From the NCBI RefSeq assembly GCF_024305035.1, contig NZ_JAMWZB010000035.1, positions 1 through 51,056 on the forward strand: 51,056 bases of DNA, read 5' to 3'. Positions 44,929 to 51,056 of this stretch are shown piece by piece. The translations under genes and the position numbers were made by a program. This DNA is from Algoriphagus sp. (GTDB taxonomy: Bacteria; Bacteroidota; Bacteroidia; Cytophagales; Cyclobacteriaceae). Below the pieces are notes generated by a model, which saw nothing but the letters and a program-made list of their open reading frames with translations, had not been told where the DNA came from and ran no database searches. Within the stretch, counting starts at the first letter, position 1. Every line of letters begins with the position of its first letter.

Positions 44929-45903
44929 TCAGAACCATCTTTGGTTTTTCATAACTGCTTTTCTTGGGGTCATGTAGAAGCCTACAGAAAGCTCGTGAGA
45001 GTTGTTTCTGTAATCACTTAGTACGTTGGTGTTATGATCGTAAGCATATCCCAAACGCAACCTATCCGTAGCAAATATTTCAATAATCGCTGCCACGGCA
45101 TTTCTATTGGAAAGATTAGACTCTAGGTTATCATTCCAAATTTTCATATTTGAACGGTAGGAACCACCGACCCAAATTCGCTCACCAAATAAGAACATGG
45201 CATTGATGTCATAGTTGGTGGGTGCTCCCTTTACTTCCTTGATCAAGAAACTTGGCTTAAACTTCACCATGGTACTTAAGTCAAACAGCGCTCCCATGGT
45301 CAGGTAGTAGTGAAAATCATGATAGGCTAATGCGATGTCCTCTCTTTCAAGGGCATTTTTCCCAACCATGTTGTACACACTAAATCCTGCGTAGAATTTG
45401 CTGTTGTGATAGAACAAGCCCGTATTCAAGTTGGGAGTAAACAGATTTACCACACCCATTGGAATTTCCGAATCTGGAAAGTCATTTGGGTCTAACATGG
45501 ATCCGTCAAGCGCATATTCAGTTACCCCCGCACTTACGCCAAGTCCTAAAAACCCGGTAGCACTGGTTTGAATTCGATAGGCATAGGTCAAGGATCCCCC
45601 TGTGGTTTTAGCCGGACCAAGCTGATCTGATAGGATAGAAAATCCGAAGCCCATGGTTCCCTCATTGGCGCTAAGATCAGCGGTCAATGTAAAGGTTTCC
45701 GGTGCTCCTGGGAAGTTTACCCATTGACTCCTGTAGGTCGATTGGATGTACGGCTCTCCCTTGTACCCGGCGTATCCTGGATTGATATGCAATCCATTGA
45801 AGATATACTGGCTAAACTGGGGGAGCTGCTGTCCAAAAGTCCCTCCGGTGGCCATGAAGGCCACCAGTAGGGTCATTCCGATGATTTTAAAAGTATTTTT
45901 CAT
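44929..45903 (-). CDS. PorP/SprF-family type IX secretion system membrane protein
   Basis: 324 residues. A signal peptide (1-24, FGQ) is followed by the family hallmark QFSQYIFNGLHINPGYAG, then a 14-stranded outer-membrane beta-barrel pattern (alternating hydrophobic strands such as TMGFGFSILSD, TKTTGG and the terminal HELSVGFYM). PorP/SprF proteins hold type B cargo adhesins at the surface during gliding or attachment; SprF is needed for secretion of SprB in Flavobacterium. The gene sits 12 bp after a type B adhesin and 2 bp before the OmpA gene, the classic cargo-PorP-OmpA order. Confidence 0.93.
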   Translation of the reverse strand: MKNTFKIIGMTLLVAFMATGGTFGQQLPQFSQYIFNGLHINPGYAGYKGEPYIQSTYRSQWVNFPGAPETFTLTADLSANEGTMGFGFSILSDQLGPAKTTGGSLTYAYRIQTSATGFLGLGVSAGVTEYALDGSMLDPNDFPDSEIPMGVVNLFTPNLNTGLFYHNSKFYAGFSVYNMVGKNALEREDIALAYHDFHYYLTMGALFDLSTMVKFKPSFLIKEVKGAPTNYDINAMFLFGERIWVGGSYRSNMKIWNDNLESNLSNRNAVAAIIEIFATDRLRLGYAYDHNTNVLSDYRNNSHELSVGFYMTPRKAVMKNQRWF

Positions 45904-45915
45904 AACGCTTCTTGA

Positions 45916-48900
45916 TTAGTCTTTAATTACCTGGATCCAGCCCTTGAATTCATGTTCTCTGCCTGACTCATCTACCGCCACTAAGACGTAGAAGTAAGTA
46001 CCTGCTACCTGACCTGGGGCATCCCAGTCATTGTTGTAATTATCTCGCTCGAGTACGTGATCACCGAATCTATTGAAGATGGTAATCGTGTTGCTCACAA
46101 ACTTGCCGAGTCCCTGAATCTCAAAGGTGTCATTGTCACCGTCATTGTTTGGTGTGATCACATTTGGTATTCTAAATGGCCTGATCTCACTCACGTCAGA
46201 GTCCTCATTGTCCGTTTCGTCAGTATCTTCTTCTTCGGCGCCAACCACTACGGTATTGGTTACTGTTCCTGCAGATCCTGCTTTCACACGAACACTAAAG
46301 GTAATCGTTGCATCTGCTGGGAAGAATCCAATGTTCCAGGTAATGGTACTACCTGTCACTGTGGTAGACACTTCGGCATTGCTTGGATTGTCCACCACTT
46401 CGTTGCTGATGTATTCAACTCCAGAAGGCAACTGATCTGTGATCTGCACATTTCTGGCGTCGAATCCACCGATATTGCTGACCACTATTTCGTATTCAAA
46501 CTCATCGCCTTCGAAAATAATGTCCTGAGTAGCTTCTTTGGTGACGTTCAAGTTCACATTGTCATTCTGCAACCTGAAGACCACAAGCGCATCGTCACTA
46601 TTTTCAGGGAAGACGGTTTCTCTTAGGATGTATTCTAAGGTATATTCTCTGGCTTCATTTACTCCTGGTACCAAGCTCAATTCACCATCTTCATCAATCA
46701 ATAGACCGATAATTCCATCCAATTCGGTGAATTCGAAGTCCACATCATCTGGATCAGGTCGCTGTCCGTCCAAGAGATCATTCTCCAGGATATTACCCAA
46801 TCGGCCCCCGTAGCTCACGAAGTAGGTTCCGAAGTCATCATCGTTTGCGATGATCTCCTTTGGACCAATTCCAATCGTCACACTGTCTTCATCACCAATC
46901 TCGGTTTGGTCTGGAGTGGTGGCGGTAACATTGGCAATGTTTACGATTCCATCACTTTCCATGTCCTGGGCAGTAACTGAGTATTCCGTTTCAATGACTT
47001 CCACCTGACCTGGAGCAAGGTCACCGATATTCACCTCAAGTTCGGTCAACGGATCGAGTACGGTGACGTTGGTCAAGGTCACATTACCGGTGTTGGTTAT
47101 CGTCAAAGTGTAGATAACCACATCTCCAACACCTTCGATTTCAGTTTTGTCAGTTGTTTTGACAATCTCAATTTCTGGCAGTTGTAGGGATTCAACTTCT
47201 TCCGATGCTTCATCCGATACTGGTGTCTCATCAGGAGCTTGTCCTTCTGCTGAAGCCACGTTCAATATTCCACCCTCATTCAAGTCCTCTACGGTCACCA
47301 CATATTCAGTGATCAACTCTACAGTTTGACCCGGAGTAAGGGTTCCGATTACCTCCTCAAGCTCAGTCAATGGATCAGTTACAACGACATTGGTCAAAGT
47401 CACATTTCCATCATTACTTACAGTAAGTGTGTAAGTTACAACTTCACCTGCCTCAGAGACAGACTCCTTATCTGCATCTTTGGTGATCGAAATACTAGGA
47501 TTAGGTGTGATGGGTGTCTCAACCTCATCTTCGTCAGTTGGTGTTTCTTCAGTTGGACTATCACCGGTGGCAAAGACTGTATTCAAGACAAATCCAGCAT
47601 CCACATCCGCTTGGGTCACTTCATATTCTGTCGCTAGAACTTCTGATTCATTCGGAATCAAGGTTCCGATAGTGATATCTAATCCGGTCAATGGATCCTC
47701 AACGGTTACATTGTCCAAGGTCACATTTCCGTCGTTGGTTACGGTCAAGGTGTAAGTAATTACCTCACCTGCCATCGTCACTTCTGATCCATTATCGGAT
47801 TTCACGACACTGATTGATGGGTTTTGAAGCGCATTGACCAATTCGGTATCCTCGGAAGTCAGCTCATTTCCATCTACTTGACCTGTCACAGTAGCCGTAT
47901 TGGTGATGACTCCAGCATCAATATCCGCTTGAGTGACCTCGTAAGAAGTTTGAAGTATCACTGACTCACCCGCACCAAGAACTGGAATGGTTTGAGTGAA
48001 CTGGGTCAACGGATCAATTACCTCCACATCTGTCAAATCAGCTGAACCAGGATTGGTTACTACTAGCGTATAGTTAATAATCTGTCCAGCAGATTCAACC
48101 ACAGACACATCAGCAGTTTTCTCAATGGCAATTTCACAAGAATTGAAAGTCAAGGTCACTGCAGTTCTGCTCAAGCTGGAACAGTTGGTTTCAGGATTTA
48201 CGGCCTCAGCATAATAAGTTATAGTTCCTAATCCAGTCAAGATTGGGTTAACTACCTCACCACCCACTGGTGCATTGTACCAGACGATTTCTAATCCAGG
48301 ATCAACTAGAGCTGTTGCAGTCAAGGTCTGTCCTTCCTCGAAGAAACAGGCTACTTCGTCTCCTCCTGTAATTGGAGCATCTGGAGCCTCGTTGATCACC
48401 AACTCTACTGGAGTTCTGGTTAAGCTTTCGCAACCGGTTACGTCGTTAACAGCTGCTGCATAGTATGTCACATTCCCTACTGTGCTTAGGCTTGGATTTG
48501 CTGTAGTCTCATTTCCGTCAGCAGTGGTGTACCACACGATGCTAAATCCATCAGGAACCGTAGCGCTGGCAATAATAACTTCAGCATCCCCTTCGCAAAT
48601 CACATTTCCAACTGGGTTGGTAGGAGCACCTGGCGCCGGGTTAATCACAAGTTCAACTGGAGTTCTGGTTAAGCTTTCGCAACCTGTTTCAATATTCACT
48701 GCTGCTGCATAGTAAGTGACTTCACCTACTGAGCTTAGGCTAGGATTAGCTGTAGTCTCTTCTCCGTCAGCAGTCGTGTACCATACGATACTAAATCCAT
48801 CAGGAACCGTAGCGCTGGCAGTAATAACTTCAGCATCCCCTTCACAGATGGTTACATCAACCGGATTGGTTGGTGCCACAGGAGCATCCTGGATTTCAAG

Positions 48901-51056
48901 AGTAACCGGAGTTCTGCTTAAGCTTTCACAACCCGTCTCATTATTTACAGCTGCTGCATAGTAAGTGACATCACCTACTGTGCTTAAGCTTGGGTTAGCT
49001 GTAGTCTCATCACCTTCAGCTGATGTGTACCATACGATGCTAAATCCATCAGGTACTGTGGCTGTTGCGGTAATGCTTTCTGCATCTCCTTCACAAATGG
49101 TCACATCAACTGGATTGGTTGGTGTCACCGGAGCAGCATTGATAGTCAGGCTAACTGCAGCTCGTTCAGCACTTACACATCCAGTAGTCTCATTGACTGC
49201 TTCTGCATAGAAGATTTCAGTACCTATTTGATTCCAAGTCGGATCAACGACATTACCTCCAACCGGAGCATCGTACCATACAATCTGGTAATCGCCATCG
49301 ACTGTAGCGGTAGCTGTCAAAGTTTGGATAGGATCTTCTTCACAAACTACTTGTGGTTCGCCAGCAACTGGAGTGGGCACCGAATCGACGGTTACTGTAG
49401 CTATATCACTGCTGACCACCCCACATTCGCCAGTTACTTCTACAAAGTAGTAAAGTGTACCTGCTGTAGCAGTAGATGGTACATAGGATGATCCATCAGC
49501 ACCTTCAATGGCTTCTGCATTTTCTTTGGTATTCTCATCATTAACAAACCACTGGTAAGTCAATACTCCTTCTCCTGAAGCAATGACTGCAAGAGCTGTA
49601 GCCTCGTCACCGATACAGTAAATATCACCTTCCGGCTGCGTAGAGATTTCAGTAGTCTCATCTACGTCTACTATCACCTCATTGGAATCTTCAGAAAGGT
49701 TAAACTGTCCAAATCCTGCGGTAACAGTTGCGGTATTGGCTACCTCACCATTATTGATGTCATCACTAGTGACCGTATAGGTAACTTCGTAAATCCAGGT
49801 TTCTTCAAGTCCTAGGATGCCATCCTCACCTGAATCACCGCTAAGTGGCCCAGTAATTGGAGCATCAGACACTTTAGTATCAGTTACTTCTACATTAGAA
49901 AGGCTTACATTACCTTCATTGGTCACAGTAAATCGATACGTAATCTCATCACCTTCGGTAATACAATCTGCAGGCTCTATAGCTTCTTTAAGGATAGCAA
50001 TGGCTGGATTCTGATTAAAGCAAGCTAGAGCCGTGTCTGAAACCGGTTCGATAAAGAACTGACTGATTAGGATTACTTCAGGTTGTTGCGGCCCATCAAT
50101 TAAAATTTGATCAGGAAGCGGATTATTTTCTCCATCAATCACTAGTGATCCAGCAGTAGCTGTATTTTCAAAACACTCTGCTTCTATCATTTGAGAAGTG
50201 ATCGTCATAGACAATTCTTCAAATTCACTAGAATTGAACACAACTTCTTCTCCTGGTGCGATGGATTCAATCAAGAATTCAAAATCAAGTTGCTCATCTT
50301 CCACCAAAATATTGGTCAAGGTTACGTTACCGTCATTGATGACTGTGATGATATAGGATAGCGTTCCATTCAATTCTTCATCATTCACATCAATTTCTTT
50401 GGTAATATCCAAGGATGGATCTTGACAAATTTCGATTTGAGTGACTTCATCATCTTCCATGGTCTGACCAGAAAGGTCAGATACATTTCCATAATCACCG
50501 ACGGTGCCGGTTACCTCAGCCTGATTGCTAATCAATCCAGCTTGGGTATCCTCAGGAGTAATAGTATAAGTAGCGGTGTAAGTGGCAGTTTCACCTTCAA
50601 GCAAAGTTCCTTCTGGACTATCTTCTGAACTGGACACAAAGGTAATTGCACTTAAGGTCCCCGTTCCAGAGAAGCTTTCCTCATCGATCGATACATTATC
50701 GATCGTTACATTTCCAGTATTAGTTACCGTAAAGGTGTAAATCAGATTATCATCTGTATCCAAGCAATTGTCCTCATTGGATGGATCAGCGACAACGGTC
50801 TTAACCAAAGCGATGGAACAATCATTGATGGTCAAAGTCACTGGAGTTCGCTCCTGACTTTCGCATTGGGTTGTATTATTTACAGCAGCTGCATAATATG
50901 TTACTGTTCCGACCTCACTTAGAGTAGGAGAATCTGTAGTTTCATCTCCATTTTCAGTGGTGTACCAAACGATGGTAAATCCAGCAGGAACTGTCGCACT
51001 TGCGGTAATGCTTTCGGCATCTCCTTCACAGATCGTTACATCTATCGGATTGGTTG
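45916..51056 (-). CDS. Giant T9SS type B adhesin (gliding motility-associated C-terminal domain), 5' end beyond the window
   Basis: The frame is open from 45916 to the window edge (last full codon 51054), about 1712 residues, and the start and signal peptide lie outside. An internal ATG at 50841 is not the start: the same Ig-like unit continues upstream of it. From the N-terminal side there are a partial Ig-like unit, three DUF11/DUF7507-like units (about 75-470), an Ig-like YQWF unit, five to six tandem Ig-like units of 83 residues (VTICEGDAE, ATVPDGFSIVWYT, YYAAAVN motifs), four DUF11-like units (IVVTNDGNVTL type), a linker with DUF11, and the CHU_C type B sorting domain (about 1620-1712: VITPNNDGDNDTFEI, IFNRFGDHV, GTYFYVL). 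Such proteins are SprB-like surface adhesins for gliding or attachment. PorP/SprF and OmpA partners follow directly. Confidence 0.9.
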   Translation of the reverse strand, partial: TNPIDVTICEGDAESITASATVPAGFTIVWYTTENGDETTDSPTLSEVGTVTYYAAAVNNTTQCESQERTPVTLTINDCSIALVKTVVADPSNEDNCLDTDDNLIYTFTVTNTGNVTIDNVSIDEESFSGTGTLSAITFVSSSEDSPEGTLLEGETATYTATYTITPEDTQAGLISNQAEVTGTVGDYGNVSDLSGQTMEDDEVTQIEICQDPSLDITKEIDVNDEELNGTLSYIITVINDGNVTLTNILVEDEQLDFEFLIESIAPGEEVVFNSSEFEELSMTITSQMIEAECFENTATAGSLVIDGENNPLPDQILIDGPQQPEVILISQFFIEPVSDTALACFNQNPAIAILKEAIEPADCITEGDEITYRFTVTNEGNVSLSNVEVTDTKVSDAPITGPLSGDSGEDGILGLEETWIYEVTYTVTSDDINNGEVANTATVTAGFGQFNLSEDSNEVIVDVDETTEISTQPEGDIYCIGDEATALAVIASGEGVLTYQWFVNDENTKENAEAIEGADGSSYVPSTATAGTLYYFVEVTGECGVVSSDIATVTVDSVPTPVAGEPQVVCEEDPIQTLTATATVDGDYQIVWYDAPVGGNVVDPTWNQIGTEIFYAEAVNETTGCVSAERAAVSLTINAAPVTPTNPVDVTICEGDAESITATATVPDGFSIVWYTSAEGDETTANPSLSTVGDVTYYAAAVNNETGCESLSRTPVTLEIQDAPVAPTNPVDVTICEGDAEVITASATVPDGFSIVWYTTADGEETTANPSLSSVGEVTYYAAAVNIETGCESLTRTPVELVINPAPGAPTNPVGNVICEGDAEVIIASATVPDGFSIVWYTTADGNETTANPSLSTVGNVTYYAAAVNDVTGCESLTRTPVELVINEAPDAPITGGDEVACFFEEGQTLTATALVDPGLEIVWYNAPVGGEVVNPILTGLGTITYYAEAVNPETNCSSLSRTAVTLTFNSCEIAIEKTADVSVVESAGQIINYTLVVTNPGSADLTDVEVIDPLTQFTQTIPVLGAGESVILQTSYEVTQADIDAGVITNTATVTGQVDGNELTSEDTELVNALQNPSISVVKSDNGSEVTMAGEVITYTLTVTNDGNVTLDNVTVEDPLTGLDITIGTLIPNESEVLATEYEVTQADVDAGFVLNTVFATGDSPTEETPTDEDEVETPITPNPSISITKDADKESVSEAGEVVTYTLTVSNDGNVTLTNVVVTDPLTELEEVIGTLTPGQTVELITEYVVTVEDLNEGGILNVASAEGQAPDETPVSDEASEEVESLQLPEIEIVKTTDKTEIEGVGDVVIYTLTITNTGNVTLTNVTVLDPLTELEVNIGDLAPGQVEVIETEYSVTAQDMESDGIVNIANVTATTPDQTEIGDEDSVTIGIGPKEIIANDDDFGTYFVSYGGRLGNILENDLLDGQRPDPDDVDFEFTELDGIIGLLIDEDGELSLVPGVNEAREYTLEYILRETVFPENSDDALVVFRLQNDNVNLNVTKEATQDIIFEGDEFEYEIVVSNIGGFDARNVQITDQLPSGVEYISNEVVDNPSNAEVSTTVTGSTITWNIGFFPADATITFSVRVKAGSAGTVTNTVVVGAEEEDTDETDNEDSDVSEIRPFRIPNVITPNNDGDNDTFEIQGLGKFVSNTITIFNRFGDHVLERDNYNNDWDAPGQVAGTYFYVLVAVDESGREHEFKGWIQVIKD

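Noticed and set aside
46057..46626. 189-codon plus-strand frame
   Set aside because: It lies antisense within the DUF11/CHU_C coding region of the adhesin and is a by-product of its codon bias.
48482..49210. Repeated plus-strand frames of 76-81 codons
   Set aside because: They mirror the 249-bp repeats of the adhesin on the other strand.
48360..49210. CRISPR array
   Set aside because: The repeats are 249 bp, coding, and contiguous with no spacers of uniform size.

Overview
The window looks like chromosomal DNA from a member of the Bacteroidota, most likely Cytophagales/Cyclobacteriaceae (Algoriphagus-like; this placement is inferred from gene content, not from a search). The supporting evidence is: two proteins with type IX secretion system (T9SS) type A C-terminal domains, a giant adhesin with a gliding-associated (type B, CHU_C) C-terminal domain next to a PorP/SprF protein, an Oar-like TonB-dependent receptor, an Lnb/DUF4105 protein, TAnnTTTG-type -7 promoter elements and a moderate to low GC content.

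Layout. Positions 1-8.4 kb hold two T9SS type A cargo proteins, the second a 2170-residue glycine-rich, Ig-like adhesin. A convergent 1449-residue AsmA/DUF748-like membrane-anchored protein (8.4-12.8 kb) is built from about six 173-residue repeats. Between it and an RluD-family gene is a 1-kb protein-free interval with two copies of a strange tRNA-like gene (12870-13005 and 13417-13542). These have a Leu-like class II body, a GUC anticodon, G73 and a 57-67 nt structured variable region, and each has its own strong terminator. From 13.8 to 19.8 kb come rluD-like, an ACC deaminase/D-cysteine desulfhydrase-like enzyme, an AlbA_2 protein, uvrB and an Lnb-like gene. A decayed TnpB (IS200/IS605 group) remnant lies at about 19.9-20.4 kb. 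Then come a GntP permease with a RidA-family gene, an MltF-like lytic transglycosylase, and a four-gene operon (alpha/beta hydrolase, periplasmic adaptor, RND pump, TolC). From 30.7 kb follow an Oar-like TonB-dependent receptor, a YhhN protein, aspS, an M23 peptidase, a sortilin/BNR-repeat secreted protein and rluF. The window closes with a minus-strand cassette: giant T9SS type B adhesin (5' end outside the window), PorP/SprF and a double-OmpA protein.

How the parts fit. Much of the coding capacity serves the cell envelope: cargo and partners of T9SS, outer-membrane uptake, efflux, peptidoglycan turnover, lipoprotein processing and probably inter-membrane lipid transport. The rest is housekeeping (uvrB, aspS, pseudouridine synthases).

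The best candidate for something undescribed is the tRNA-like pair. The two copies are identical in the cloverleaf but differ in the variable arm, and within that arm one hairpin shows compensatory base changes. That argues for a selected RNA structure rather than a decayed tRNA.
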